Origin: Meghimatium bilineatum
Taxonomy: Eukaryota; Mollusca; Gastropoda; Stylommatophora; Philomycidae
Direction: 5' to 3'
Length of the DNA: 64,000 nucleotides
NCBI GenBank assembly: GCA_034231615.1
Contig: CM067298.1
Span: 57,502,883 to 57,566,882, forward strand
A program made the position numbers and the translations under genes. The notes beneath the pieces were generated by a model that was not told where the DNA came from, ran no database searches, and worked only from the letters and a program-made list of their open reading frames with translations. Shown in pieces: positions 1 to 11,469 of this stretch (its first letter is position 1; each line of letters opens with the position of its first letter).

Positions 1-103
1 TTATCTTTACATTAATTGTAATCTCTGCCCATGTATATCATAACTTTTTTAGTATTAAACTGTATGTGCTGTACACGAAGAAGTTTTCGATGTGGTATCT
101 ACA

Positions 104-613
104 GAGATAAATCACCAGTGTCAGTGATATCCACAAGTTAGAAATATAAGAAATATTGGTAATATAGAGATAAATGGTGTCAGTGATATCCACAAGTTAG
201 AAATATAAGAAATATTTGTAATATAGAGATAAATGGTGTCAGTGATATCCACAAGTTGGAAATATAAGAAATATTGGTAATATAGAGATAAATAACCAGG
301 GTGTCAGTGATATCCACAAGTTAGAAATATAAGAAATATTGGTAATATAGAGATAAATAACCAGGGTGTCAGTGATATCCACAAGTTGGAAATATAAGAA
401 ATATTTGTAATATAGAGATAAATGGTGTCAGTGATATCCACAAGTTGGAAATATAAGAAATATTTGTAATATAGAGATAAATCACCAGGGTGTCATTGAT
501 ATCAACAAGTTGGAAATATAAGAAATATTGGTAATATAGAGATAAATAACCAGGGTGTCAGTGATATCCACAAGTTGGAACTGTAAGAACTATTGGTAAT
601 ATAGAGATAAATC
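104..613. repeat. Tandem repeat, ~59-67-bp unit, about 8 copies
   Basis: The block GTGATATCCACAAGTT recurs near 126, 187, 247, 309, 369, 429, 500 and 559. Each copy continues through GAAATATAAGAAATATTG and ends in ATAGAGATAAAT. Two unit lengths alternate, because some copies carry an extra AACCAGG insert, giving about 59 or 66-67 bp. The copies differ by only a few bases, so the array is young or homogenised. No open frame or promoter is evident. Confidence 0.95.
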
Positions 614-789
614 ACAAATTCACAGATTCAAACATGACTTGGCAACTACCCCCGCTAAACTCTTAGCTGAAATCCCCACAATGGGAGCTCTGCTGATCTG
701 CAGCAGCGACTACTGGCCTTTCTGTTTAATCAGTTGGTTTTGCCATTGGATGATTATGTTTTGGGACTCCTAAGGCTATCAAGCACATA
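614..789. other. Unassigned spacer
   Basis: Single-copy-looking sequence between the tandem repeat and the LINE 3' end. I see no repeat or gene in it. Confidence 0.5.
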
Positions 790-2340
790 ATGCAAATAGT
801 TGGATCGTATTCATTCATTCATTCATTAGTTGCCATGCTGCCTGGAGTAGGCGATATGACATACAGCTCTCCATTTCCAGTATTATGTATCAAAATCGTT
901 GTTGTTTCCCTGCCGTGTCAGGTTGTTAAACTGTCTAAACTTTTCATACGTGGTCGCCCTCTGTCTCTGTTGCCTTCAATCTTGCCTGTTGTGACTATGT
1001 TCTCCAAACCTCCTTGTCTCATAACGTGGTCAAATAATGAAGATTGTATATTCATTACATTATTGATAAAACTCCGTTTCGCATTCGATTCTTTCAATAC
1101 CTTTACATTAGTTTTCCAGGCAGTTCATGGTATTCTCAGCATTCTTCTATAGAACGACACTTCTTTTGCCTCGAATTTTCCACTTTTCTGATTGTTTGTT
1201 GTCCAAGACTTGCATCCATATGTTAGTATAGGAGTTATATAGCACTGCAGAACTCTCTCACCTCTAATGGCAAGGTCATACTACACAATATATTTTTCAT
1301 TTTTGTGAATGTTGTTTGATGCCTGCCCTATTCTGCTTCTTATTTCTGTTGAAATTTTTCCATCTGCTGTAATCGTTGTACCTACATATTTGAATTGGTG
1401 TACCTGTTTTAACACGATATCATTCACTTTGCTGTTGCAAGTTGTGTTATTTTGTTTCTTCGAAATAACCATTACTTCTGTTTTCTTGACATTTAGGAAG
1501 AGACCTTTCTCTTTACTGTCTATTGTTACTACATTAATTAATTCTTGAAGATCTTCCTCACTTTTAGCAGTCAGAACAGTGTCATACGCATATCTCAAAT
1601 TATTTATGTTATGTCCTCCCACTGATATTCCTTGGAATATAAACTATTGCGCATATTATGTTTTCACTGTATAAAGAGAACAAGGCTGGTGAAAGTACAC
1701 AACCCTGTCTAACTCCTTGCTTTATTTGTTGAAAAGGACCAAATTGATCTCCTACTCTTGTTGCTGCTGTTTGTTGCCAGTACATTTTCTTGATGATTCT
1801 TAAATGTGTATAACTTCATTATGTTTAACTTTATAAAATACTTGCGTGTAGTCTATAAAACAGAGGTACAGAACTGTTTTTATAGACCTCTCTATTAGTG
1901 TTCTCAATATATAAATAGCATTGTTGGTACCTTTGCCTTTTACAAAGCCACATTATTCTGGACTTATTTCTGTTTTTATTTTGTTTCTCCCACTCTTCAT
2001 GATGATTCTGATAAGTATTTTTGTTATTTGGTTCATGAGGTTGATTTTACGGTGTTTTTGATATTCGGCGGTCCCTTGTAACTTCTGTAAGGCTATAAAT
2101 ATGGATATCATCAAGTCATCGCGCATGTGTCCACTAGTAAATACGCCATTCAGCAATTTTGTGATTATACAACTCCAAAAACACATAAAGCTAATAATTC
2201 CTCTAATGTGATATTGTCTTGTCCTGGGGCTTTGTCATATTTCATGTGTCTTAGGGCTTCCCTTACTTCTACTGCGAGTATTGATGGACCTTCGCCGCTA
2301 TCTTGTATGTTTTTCGCGGATCGTATACATAATGAAAAAA
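790..2340 (-). mobile_element. LINE-A fragment: reverse transcriptase to C-terminus, 5'-truncated
   Basis: Read on the minus strand, this is a broken but collinear non-LTR reverse transcriptase. It begins near 2340 with the fingers segment (KAPGQDNITLEELL-like) and passes through RT palm blocks such as QGVRQGCVLSP-like near 1700. The catalytic YADD box reads YAYD in the open frame 1281-1622 (followed by DTVLTAKSEEDLQELI), so a catalytic aspartate is lost. Downstream is the C-terminal segment with RRMLRIPWTAWKTNVKVLK near 1110 and a GRGRPR-type basic motif near 970. Several stops and frameshifts interrupt it, and no endonuclease domain precedes it. The plus-strand frames at 790-1152 and 1309-1548 are shadows. 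Related pieces lie at 56574-56822, 57330-57683 and 58930-59150. Confidence 0.85.
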
Positions 2341-2564
2341 GGCGAATAGTCCTGGGGATACACTCGATATATATCTTTTGAGGTAATGCGATTCCTAAGG
2401 TCTCATATCTATTTATCCGCCCCTTTTATTGTCAGAGGTCGAGATCCATATACGTGTCATCCACAGAAAGCATCAACTCCCAAGAATACTAAGGACACCA
2501 AGAGTTCCTTAGAGGGGAATGTTTTGGATGGCACACACTGAGCAACAATTGCACTTGCAATCAT
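2341..2564. other. Unassigned spacer
   Basis: No gene or repeat recognised between the two minus-strand LINE pieces. Confidence 0.4.
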
Positions 2565-3665
2565 AATTGATTCTTTAGTTATTTGGTTGCTGATCCAGCG
2601 GTCCATGGGCTCATGACTTTTGACCAAATGCTATTGTGCAATATATGCATGTGTTTCTGAACTGTTATTTTGTTCCATATAAGGTGTTCCATTTATCTGA
2701 CCTCGTAGGAAGAAGCATTTTCCTGACATCACCTAGAGTTGGGCACTCAAAAAGATGGTGATCAACAGTTTAGTGGAGATGAGTGCACGGTCGGCACCCT
2801 GGAGTGTATTGTGGTTGTATTCTGTTCAGCTGATTGTTAATCTGTACATGTGTGCAAAGTCGAAAGATGATACTATGGTTTTTCCTTCCCAGAAGGTTAT
2901 TTTGTCTTTGGCGTTTGGGTTGGTCATATATTTGAAGATTTCAGGTGTTTTTCATGGTCCATCTGTTCAGCCGAGATCGTCTGCAGTAACGATGTACTTA
3001 AGCCCGATATGGTTCATTCATGTCTCCTTACTCACAGATTTTAACATCATTTTAACCGTTTGAATTTATTTTGTGTGTAGTGATTGCTCATGTCTTGCTC
3101 TCTTCTTTGTTAATATGTATGTCCTGTTACTGTCAGGTGCGTTTGAATGGTCAGGAATTCACTGTATAACAAAATGCTGAGTTCATGAGATGTGAGTAGC
3201 TAATTGGCACAGTGATATATTTTAACTAGTACAGGCTTACAATGCCCATCACATTATAATGCTTCAGGAGAAGATATACAATATAAAATGCACAATGTTT
3301 TGGACTTTTGATGGAAAGCATTAAATATAGTCTTCATGTGGTACAATGCAACTTCTAGGGCTGTTACTTCAGCCTTATGGTTATAATATTTTCCCTTAGA
3401 TCTAGATTAACACGTTTCTGTCATTTGTTATATTTGGCCCTCTTCACTATCAGTTTTACTTTAGCACATGTTTTATTATAAAGTACTTATGATGGCGCCG
3501 TCTCTATGCCTTCTCTTGCTTTTTTCCTTTCACAAATACCAGCTTGCATTTACTTATTGTAAAATGCTTGATAAAATCTTCTACTGTTCATTTGGATGGT
3601 TTGTGATGCTGAATCGATGATAGCTTTTGTTGTCTCAGCAGTAAATATGTCAACTTCATTGTTGT
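2565..3665 (-). mobile_element. LINE-B fragment: linker, RNase H and C-terminus, internally deleted
   Basis: Minus-strand reading gives, from right to left, an endonuclease-RT linker-like stretch (AKVKLIVKRAKYNK near 3440) and then RNase H residues HKAEVTALEVALYHMKT near 3360. A decayed RNase H end follows, then the C-terminal zinc-knuckle region with VDHHLFECPTLGDVRKMLL near 2740. The 3' part reads AHGPLDQQPNN near 2600. Because the linker is followed directly by RNase H, the whole reverse transcriptase is missing, so this copy is an internal deletion product. Multiple stops make it non-functional. A second copy of the same family is at 15955-16640. Confidence 0.7.
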
Positions 3666-3789
3666 TGATACTACAGAACATGAAAACATATGCTTTCTTG
3701 GGATATTTTCAATCGGCCTTGCCAAAATTCTAGTGAGTTTTCTGTTTGAAATATGCTTTCCGGTGTGTATTTATGGTGGTGAGGATTGG

Positions 3790-3975
3790 TTGAGGGTAAA
3801 GACAAAGGGAAGCGAGCAAGAGATACACAGAGATACAAGTGGGAGAGCAACATCACAAGATGGACAGGTTACAGTCTAGAAGAGTGCACCACCAAAACAA
3901 GAAACAGAGGATGCTGAAGATCTGTTGCAGTCAATCTTCGTTGCGGAGACGGCACTTAATGATGATGCGGATTGG
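3790..3975 (+). mobile_element. LINE C-terminal fragment
   Basis: One plus-strand frame reads GKRARDTQRYKWESNITRW, then GYSLEECTTKTRNRGCWRS and RCGDGT before a stop. This is the usual extreme C-terminus of many non-LTR retrotransposons: basic linker, W-T-G, then the TRNR..W box. The opposite-strand frame at 3671-3856 is a shadow. The 5' limit of the insertion is unclear. Confidence 0.7.
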
Positions 3976-5050
3976 TATACGGTAACTTCCGATGTTAGCA
4001 AGAGTATATTATGTACGATGAACAGATAGTCAAGTCGGGGGTCGACTGAGAGATAAATGACTCCTATACAGAATTGTTGGTACAGTCCTGGAGGATTGAC
4101 ATGTTTGTTGTTTCACAGAACTCATCCATATATTATCCTGTCGTATTACTGTCCTGGTTATCAAAATGGAGTGCGTGGGTTTAAAGTCAACAGCGAGTAC
4201 TATTTTAATAAATTGTGCTGCGTGGATTTCCGGTAAGTTGCATGTTGTCTGAGTAGGGATGTGGACTTTGTAGAGAAATTGTGTATTTTCCTCTAGACCT
4301 AGTGTGGCAAATGGTCAGTTTTTGCATATCTGTGAAATGGGATGTAAGCAGAGAGTGACATGTCATTCCTGATATACGTAATGATCTCACCGCAGTTGAT
4401 GCACTTACAGGAATAATTGGTATATTTTGACATATGTGCGTCATTGTTTTTGTGTATAGTCTCATGTAAGATGGCAACATGTATCTTGTGAGTGTGTAGT
4501 AAATTAGCAAATTCTATTTTTTTTTACCAGATATTTTTAATTTTAGAATGCTCAGCAACGACTTAGTTTTATGATAATCTTGGCTCTGCTGGTTTTCCCT
4601 CTACGTTTTTTTCTTCTTGTTTTAGTGTTTAGGTGCGTGTTGTAGATTTTGACGTTGTTAATGTGTTCCTTATAGAGAAGCCTGGTTACCCACTGCCTGT
4701 CACGAACCTCGATACCCGAGGTGACGTTCGATCTGTTTGTAATTAATTTTGTTTGTAATGCCACTGTAGTGCTGGGAAGACTGTCGATTTTTTACACACC
4801 CTGGACCAGAACCAGAAAATAACTATCTCACCACCAGAAAGTTAGGTTTCTAACTATGCACTTCTCTGAAACACTGCAGCCAAAATATGGTTTAATGTGC
4901 TCATTCCCCGCTACCAATTTCCTACTCTTTATTCCGACTTTATGGCTCTTTAACCAAATGTTCAGATCAAAGGGTTTGTCACATCCTGAATCTCTGTGCG
5001 TTCATGATTGCAAACAGGAAAACAGGATCGCTAATCTCCTTCTTTTCAGT
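3976..5050. other. No recognised gene
   Basis: About 1 kb. Minus-strand open frames at 4205-4510 (101 codons) and 4552-4764 (70 codons) and the start of a plus frame at 4856 have no recognisable family or motif. Their lengths are ordinary for chance, so I do not call them genes. Confidence 0.4.
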
Positions 5051-5052
5051 TC

Positions 5053-5545
5053 TGCGCAGTATATCTTTGACTTCTTCCCAGTTCTGCGCGGTATATCTCT
5101 GGCTTCTTCCCAGTGCTGCGCGGTATATCTCTGGCTTCTTCCCAGTGCTGCGCGGTATATCTCTGGCTTCTTCCCAGTGCTGCGCGGTATATCTCTGGCT
5201 TCTTCCAAGTGCTGCGCGGTATATCTCTGGCTTCTTCCCAGTGCTGCGCGGTATATCTCTGGCTTCTTCCCAGTGCTGCGCGGTATATCTCTGGCTTCTT
5301 CCCAGTGCTGCGCGGTATATCTCTGGCTTCTTCCCAGTGCTGCGCGGTATATCTCTGGCTTCTTCCCAGTGCTGCGCGGTATATCTCTGGCTTCTTCCAA
5401 GTGCTGCGCGGTATATCTTTGACTTCTTCCTAGTGCTGCGCGGTATATGTCTGGCTTCTTCCCAGTGCTGCGTGGTATATCTTTGACTTCTTCCCAGTGC
5501 TTCGCGGTATACCTCTGGCTTCTTCCTAGTACTGCACGTACTTTT
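5053..5545. repeat. 32-bp satellite, about 15 copies
   Basis: The unit CTGCGCGGTATATCTCTGGC plus TTCTTCCCAGTG repeats head to tail. Copies in the centre are nearly identical, and both edges carry point changes (TTTGACTTC, CTTCGCGG). Since 32 is not a multiple of 3, a run cycles through all frames. The consensus has no stop in several frames on either strand, which produces overlapping apparent ORFs of up to 193 codons (4979-5560 minus; 4856-5422 and 5004-5486 plus). These are artefacts of the repeat, not proteins. Confidence 0.95.
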
Positions 5546-5689
5546 CTGGCTTCTTCTCAATTACAGATAGTGTATACATATATACACATAATACAGCATA
5601 ACACTACATGCTGTGTAGTCACTGCATAACATTGTACAATTTAAACGGTGCAATTTGAAACACAACAAATGTTTTGTGATAACACATAG

Positions 5690-6015
5690 AAAAATATCAC
5701 AAGACAAATATATTTGTCCAACATCAAACGAGAATCAGGTTTTGGCACTAGTGAATCGACGTAAACTGTTTGGTGTGGACATGTAGCAAGACACGACAAG
5801 CTTTCTAAAATTATTCTGCAAGGAACAGCTAGGGTGGAGGGAATGGAGGACAGAGAACATTCTGAATTGATAACATAGAGGATTTGTCTGGGTGTGGTCT
5901 TTTTTCTTCACTCCTCCAAAGGATTGAGGATAGAGTTATTTGGAAAGATGTTTGTGACGATGTATCCAGTGTGGTGCCCCTACGACCGTGACGAGTTATG
6001 GGTCTTATATAAGAA
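5690..6015 (+). mobile_element. LINE-T 3' fragment
   Basis: The sequence from 5697 (CACAAGACAAATATATTTG) to about 6007 (ACGAGTTATGGGTCTTATA) is closely similar to 12671-12990. Translated with frameshifts it gives the LINE C-terminal segment: FGVDM-type (usual WFGHV), a basic RVEGMED region, and the terminal PYDRDELWVL at 5977-6005. The 67-codon open frame at 5894-6097 covers only the end. It is 5'-truncated and damaged. Confidence 0.75.
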
Positions 6016-6864
6016 AAAAAACATGGTTCTGAGGAAACTGGTAAAAAGTCAGAGCTGTATTTATGTTAGATCTCACTCGTGTGGCAAATGCACCTAGATT
6101 TATAGTTCCCAGTGTAAAGAATAGGGCAACTGTCTTCTTTCCAGGCAGGTAGTAGGAGGTGATTATGGAAAGTTGGAGGTGGGGGAAGGGGTTTAGGTTG
6201 ACAACCTGTCACCTGTGAAACTATCATGTCATATCTTGTCTTAATTTCTTACTTTTTGTCTTGTATCAAACCATCCCCATGGAAGACAACGTGATGCTGG
6301 ACAGCGGACATTGCACTTTTGTCTTTTGTGGCAGACTCCTAGGTGACGGGAAATGCTTGATTTTTCATCACTGTGGATGAGTCAATAAATCTTTCAGAAG
6401 AATGATCAGTTAGTTGGCCCAGAAGTATGTACAGTGCTCCTGACAGGACAATGTAATCCTGGGATAGTTGCACGCTGGAATTCTTCCTTTCAGGGACTAA
6501 ATACGCATCCATAAACCTCCCTTACATATCTATATCTTTGAGACAACCTTACATAAGTCATGTGTTATGTCAGGTATACAACTAAAAATAGCCTGCGTTT
6601 AGTGTTCGAATGACCATGGACTGTCAAAAATCTATTTGCTAGTTGTTGAAGGGATTATCTCACCAACTTCATCATCATTTCTTTATATTAATGGGTAAAA
6701 CTTCAATTATTGGCAAAAATAAGATGACCCGGACCGAACCTCCTGCATGAGATTGGAGTTTGAGATTCAAGATTACAGCGTCACTAAAAGGGATTTACCG
6801 CCGAAATCGAATGCTGGGCATTGGCACAAATGAAACGGAGACGCTTTACATATCTGTTAGGACC
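6016..6864. other. No recognised gene
   Basis: About 850 bp of AT-rich sequence with no repeat family, RNA gene or protein motif that I can support. Confidence 0.4.
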
Positions 6865-7477
6865 GCATGAATGCTGGAAATCTAATAATACAGTTGTCCT
6901 GCTACAAAATAAATCTAGTAGTATCGTTGTTATCCTGCTCCAAGATATATCGAATAGTATCACTGTCCTGTTGCAAGATAGATCTAGTGGTATCGTTGTT
7001 CTGCTACAAGATGAAACTAGTAGTACCGTTGTACTGCTATAAGATAGATATAGTGGTATTGTTGTTCTATTATAAGATAGATCTAGTAGTATTGTTGTTC
7101 TGTTTTAAGATAGATCTAGTAGTATTGTTGTTCTGTTACAAGATAGATTTAGTAGTATTGTTATTCTGTTACAAGATAGATCTAGTAGTATTGTTATTCT
7201 GTTACAAGATAGATCTAGTAGTATTGTTGTTCTGTTACAAGATAGATCTAGTAGTATTGTTATTCTGTTACAAGATAGATCTAGTAGTATTGTTATTCTG
7301 TTACAAGATAGATCTAGTAGTATTGTTGTTCTGTTACAAGATAGATTTAGTAGTATTGTTATTCTGTTACAAGATAGATCTAGGAATAATGTTGTTTTGC
7401 TACAAGATAGATCTAATTGTATCTTTGTTCTGCTAAATTCTAGTAGTGTTGTTGTTCTGCTACAAGATATACCTACT
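6865..7477. repeat. 33-bp satellite derived from a SINE-A segment
   Basis: The unit TAGTAGTATTGTTGTTCTGT plus TACAAGATAGATC repeats about 18 times. Because 33 is a multiple of 3, one frame stays open (189 codons, 6867-7436) and repeats YKIDLVVLLFC; this is a by-product of the array. The first copy is embedded in GCTGGAAATCTAATAATAC, which matches the middle of the SINE-A copy at 49349-49494 (GCTGGAAATCTAGTAGGAC on its sense strand). The unit itself matches SINE-A's GTTCTGCTACAAGAGA region. The array continues after an insertion at 7478-7710. Confidence 0.9.
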
Positions 7478-7710
7478 TAATTCTACTTAATACCTACCAT
7501 TCATAAAGATAAATGGCGTACGTATTAAATAACGTCCCATAGACACCCTCTACAGTTGTCAATTCTGTAGAAGAACATTATGTGCGCACATTGGACTTGT
7601 TAGTCATTTAAAAATGCACTATTAACTTTATTATTTGTATTACTTATTGTTATTATTATTATGGTTGAGTTTTTGGTCACCGTCGATTACGACGGACGAA
7701 CATCATCATC
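7478..7710 (+). mobile_element. Short retroelement C (233 bp) with CATCATCATC tail
   Basis: This segment interrupts the 33-bp satellite and is bounded by a 9-bp direct repeat ATACCTACT (7469-7477 and 7711-7719), the expected target-site duplication. It ends in GACGGACGAACATCATCATC, a short CAT-repeat tail, preceded by a TTATTATTATTATGGTTGAG stretch. A second, shorter copy with its own 12-bp TSD lies on the minus strand at 50288-50385. Because the two share the CAT end and differ in length at the other, the CAT end is the 3' end and the second copy is 5'-truncated. No coding capacity. Confidence 0.8.
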
Positions 7711-7835
7711 ATACCTACTAGTACCGTTGTTCTGCTACAAGATAGATCTAATAGTATTGTTGTCCTGCTACAAGATACATCTAATAGTACTGTTGTCCTG
7801 TTACAAGATAAATCTAGTAGCGCCGTTGTCTTGCT
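7711..7835. repeat. Continuation of the 33-bp satellite
   Basis: Three to four further copies (CTAGTACCGTTGTTCTGCTA type) resume after the element C insertion. Confidence 0.85.
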
Positions 7836-9250
7836 GAAAAGGAGTTCCTATGGGAGTGTGAAAACGCACCAAATATAAGGGATTTTTTGGAGAACAATGG
7901 GCTGTGGTGGTGGCAGAATCACTGTTCATGCTAAGAAATAAACAAATGGGTGACTCAAATATGACTGAGTGAAACAGAGACCATCGGCAGAGTAACACCA
8001 GATGTCATGGTGAAACTCATTGTCTATTTCAATCTGAGGAGACTCCGGGGATATTATTGTCCTTGATATGTAGGATCTTGTAACAATCACCAATCAGATA
8101 CTTTTTATTTGAAGGTACAAATGATAGTGAAATAATTATGGACAGGAAGGACATATCAAAATCACTACAAATACATTAGAGGAGAACACAGAGCACTGAA
8201 AGACGATATGATATTACGATTAAACGACTTTGTAAACACTCGTGGTGTGAGTAAAACGACTTTGTAAACACTCGTGGTGTGAGTAAAACGGTTGTTTGAG
8301 AGAGCAGTTATTTGATATGTGTAACTAGAGAGTTATGACAATCATCAAGTGCATACTTTTCGTCTTGTCTGGGAGAGATCGAGCAATTAAGAGTTTCCCA
8401 GAGTGCGTCAATGTCGATTCAGAAAACTCAACCAAAACTAAACTAGACTCTTTGATGATTTATCTCTGATACTTCGCAAGCGGAAGATTTGTATGTCTCA
8501 CTATTGAACTATCAGACCAGACATTATACAACATTAAACTCTCTCAGTAGATGGAAGTTAATGAATAACATGTCATTATAGTGAAGCTTTCCTCTTGTAG
8601 AAGTCTAGCAGCATTTCATCTGTACAACTACGTTTCCATTTGTTGTGCAACATTTTGAGAATACAGTCTTGCACATCACGCTGGGGAAAGCAGACAATCT
8701 CTGGTCCATCGTCCTAGCTGTCAAGATGTGCGAGGTGCCCCAGCTATGAATATGTGACACATGGGGTTTGGTGAAACGTACATGTGTTTAAACGTGAGAA
8801 GTGGGAGAGCTCAGAATCATATAAACATGCTAATCCTGCATAATTGGACAGCACACTTTGGTGATGCATAATGTATTAATCTGACTGCCCAACCCATCCC
8901 AGTGAGCGTCGTCCAGAACTGGGTTGCTATGAACACCTTTGACGGAAAAGCTGAAGAGTTTAATTAAGCAGGTTGCGGAAAGAAAAGTCACACAACTCCT
9001 AGTATTTATCCCCTCTGAGTAGGAGACTGCTTCTCAAAACATTGAAACACAGCTGAGAGTTAGTCTTCTATATATGTTCTGGAGAAGTCGCCATATTGCA
9101 TATAGGAAGTACGATTGAATTTTAACGCTCGTAATCGTCTGGGGATGGAAAACACATGTATCTGAAACTTTGATCTGCTATTGCCTGTCTTAAGATAGTT
9201 CTTCTGACAACTATAACGGCCTGCATTCATTTCTTTATGATTGATAAGGT
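7836..9250. other. No recognised gene
   Basis: About 1.4 kb without a supportable gene. The only structure I see is a two-copy direct repeat at 8222-8289 (ACGACTTTGTAAACACTCGT and following GGTGTGAGTAAA). The 65-codon minus frame at 7801-7998 partly overlaps the satellite and is not convincing. Confidence 0.45.
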
Positions 9251-9251
9251 G

Positions 9252-9340
9252 AACGTCCCGATTCTTGATTCTTGATTAGAAACTGGCCTCACGGCACGCG
9301 GGGCATTCCCATAAGTGCTCCGCCCTGTGTTCCAGCAGCC
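9252..9340 (-). repeat. Dispersed repeat R1, copy 1
   Basis: GATTCTTGATTCTTGATTAG is followed by AAACTGGCCTCACGGCACGC, GGGGCATTCCCATAAGTGCT and CCGCCCTG. The same string recurs at 57687-57772, and a diverged copy is at 43221-43262. The TTCTTGA repeat at the left end would be a short 3' tail if the element is read on the minus strand, which suggests a retroposed element. Confidence 0.75.
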
Positions 9341-10050
9341 ATTCGACTCGATGGTGTTTCGAGTCTAATGTTGCCGAAACAGACGTCGACATCAGGGCAC
9401 AAATCTGGCCCTTGGGACAGGTTTCTTTGTTATTTCACCCACCTACGCCGTGCCCGTAACTCGTGCCCGTAACCCGTAACTGCACAACGTCGTCCTGTCG
9501 GAACAACATGGTAACTCTTATCGAAGGTTACAACTACGGGGGTGAACATCCCGAAACTGTTTTAACGTAGGCCTTCAGAATGCGGACACAGAGATGGTTG
9601 CACATTCAGGCCGAGATTCGTATTAAGCGGGGAAACTATTAAAAATGGACGCATGCAGGTAGAATAGGGAGCTCGTTCAACCAATAAACCACGGGAGACA
9701 CTAGCATGCATACATTTATAATTGTGCTAGGGGAAACTGAACATCTAAGAGTCTTCTCGCAGTAAAATTATGCTGCTTCACAATTCATAACTGATATTGA
9801 GTCTATGTACCTGCTTCTAATAAATAACTTTGACTCTTTGTAGGTTATACGAGAATAAATACACAACAGTGCATTCTACTCGTACTTGTTTTTGGTTGAG
9901 CTTACATACTATAAGATGAAGACCATCCTATGCAATATATTTTAAAAACAAATTAAAACAGGACGTAGCCATCAGCCCAAAAAATATTTTTTATCTGTAG
10001 TGAATTTCTATGCAATATAAATACATATAGTAGTTATCCATTGCTTTCTG
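9341..10050. other. No recognised gene
   Basis: About 700 bp with no gene, RNA or repeat family that I can identify. Confidence 0.4.
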
Positions 10051-10190
10051 AACGTTCCGTATGCATAATTTCCTGTGGCTGGATTCGAACCCGGTACCTT
10101 GGCCGTCAAACGCGTTCTGTACAACGTCGTCACAGTCAGACAATTGTGGACCTAGTAGCACCGTTGTCCTGCTAAATACAATAATGTATA
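10050..10190 (-). mobile_element. tRNA-like SINE head or SINE piece
   Basis: On the minus strand 10081-10091 reads GGTTCGAATCC, a perfect pol III B box. Upstream is a tRNA-like stretch through AACGCGTTTGACGGCC. It does not fold into a complete tRNA that I can defend. The flank CTAGTAGCACCGTTGTCCTG at 10150-10169 resembles the internal part of SINE-A and of the 33-bp satellite. A decayed tRNA-derived SINE is the simplest reading. Confidence 0.45.
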
Positions 10191-11469
10191 CCTTTGTCAA
10201 TTGAGATGACAGTTCTTAAAATTTTGATCATAACAAACGGGGCAATCCCATACAAGAGCACATACTCGGTTCTTTATTGGGAGGATACGCTTTCTCCTCT
10301 CACCTCTGATCATCAATTTTCTATTATTCTTTGTACATGATCACTTCCAGTATCGTCTTCTTCATTCTGTAGTAAATTCATGACTATCACTATTAAGTCG
10401 GCTATATCTGTTCTAAGTACTGTGCTATCAACCACAGCATTGCCCACAAAGAGTCTAATCTTTCGTTGCATTTGACTCCAGCATGACCAGGGCAGTATAT
10501 CTTGTGTGACTTTGGATATAATGATTTGTACAATTACGTAACTAATTACTTTCTTAATATGCTCTTTTGTTTATCGTACGAAGCGATGATAATAAATAAT
10601 ATAATTAAGAATCATAGAGGAATACAGAGAAAAAAAACAATCATAAATGTTAACCAGGCTCAGTCAGCTGACACTGATTGGCTTCGCAACTCGAGTCAAC
10701 ACGTTTCCCGAATTCGCAGCTCGGTTGTCTAAAGTGTTAATTTATATAGTGCCCTGATCATGTAGGGGTTAGAGGCAACGCAAAAACAGAGAGGAAAACC
10801 CGGGGGTGGGGGGTAATGGCACAGTATTGAAAAGAGATATGGCAGACTTAGTAAGGGAGGTCATTGACTTACTACAGAGTGAATATGTGATTGTAGTTAA
10901 GCTGTGGTTGACCAGAGACTTGTGTGTGTGTGAGTACGTGATTGTAATTAAGCTGTGGTTGACCAGAGACTTGTGTAGTTTTCAACATCTGTAGCGTAAC
11001 AAAACGATGATGCCATTTATCGGCATTCTCAGAGCATACATCGTCGTACCCCGTGCAGAGTGGTTAGGTGGGCCACATTAGGTTTTGTATAAGCAGCAAG
11101 TGACGACAGCCTCAATGTGGATATCCTTGACATTCTGGAGACTTTATTTATGGAAAATGTTGAATAACTTGAATTCGCTTGATTGCATTTACGCCCATGG
11201 ATAGAGTAGACTTTGGTAGTTCAACCATAGCTTTTCAATGGCCAGGATTAAAGATCAAGGATTGAAATGCGGTGTTGCTAGAGGTGAACATTTTGGAGGA
11301 CGCAGAAGAATGATGGTCAACCAGCATAGGACCGGTACTGTCAGCAGAAGTGTTATGGCGGATACACTCAAGGAGAGATCGGAGCAACTATGGATGTGTC
11401 CAGTTTGCAGTGATGATGATCCGACGACTAACTAAGTTATTTTTGGGATGCGTTTGTCTGACATTCGCA
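10191..11469. other. No recognised gene; one two-copy direct repeat
   Basis: About 1.3 kb. At 10880-10980 a ~51-bp unit (TAAGCTGTGGTTGACCAGAG preceded by GTGATTGTA) occurs twice in tandem. Open frames at 10502-10732 and 11238-11435 show no family signature. Confidence 0.4.

Noticed and set aside
4205..4510. 101-codon minus frame
   Set aside because: No recognisable domain; could be a decayed repeat, but I cannot show it.
4979..5560. 193-codon minus-strand frame resembling a repeat protein
   Set aside because: It lies wholly in a 32-bp satellite that is open in several frames at once.
6867..7436. 189-codon frame with 11-residue repeats, looking like a membrane protein
   Set aside because: It is the in-frame translation of the 33-bp satellite, which derives from a non-coding SINE segment.
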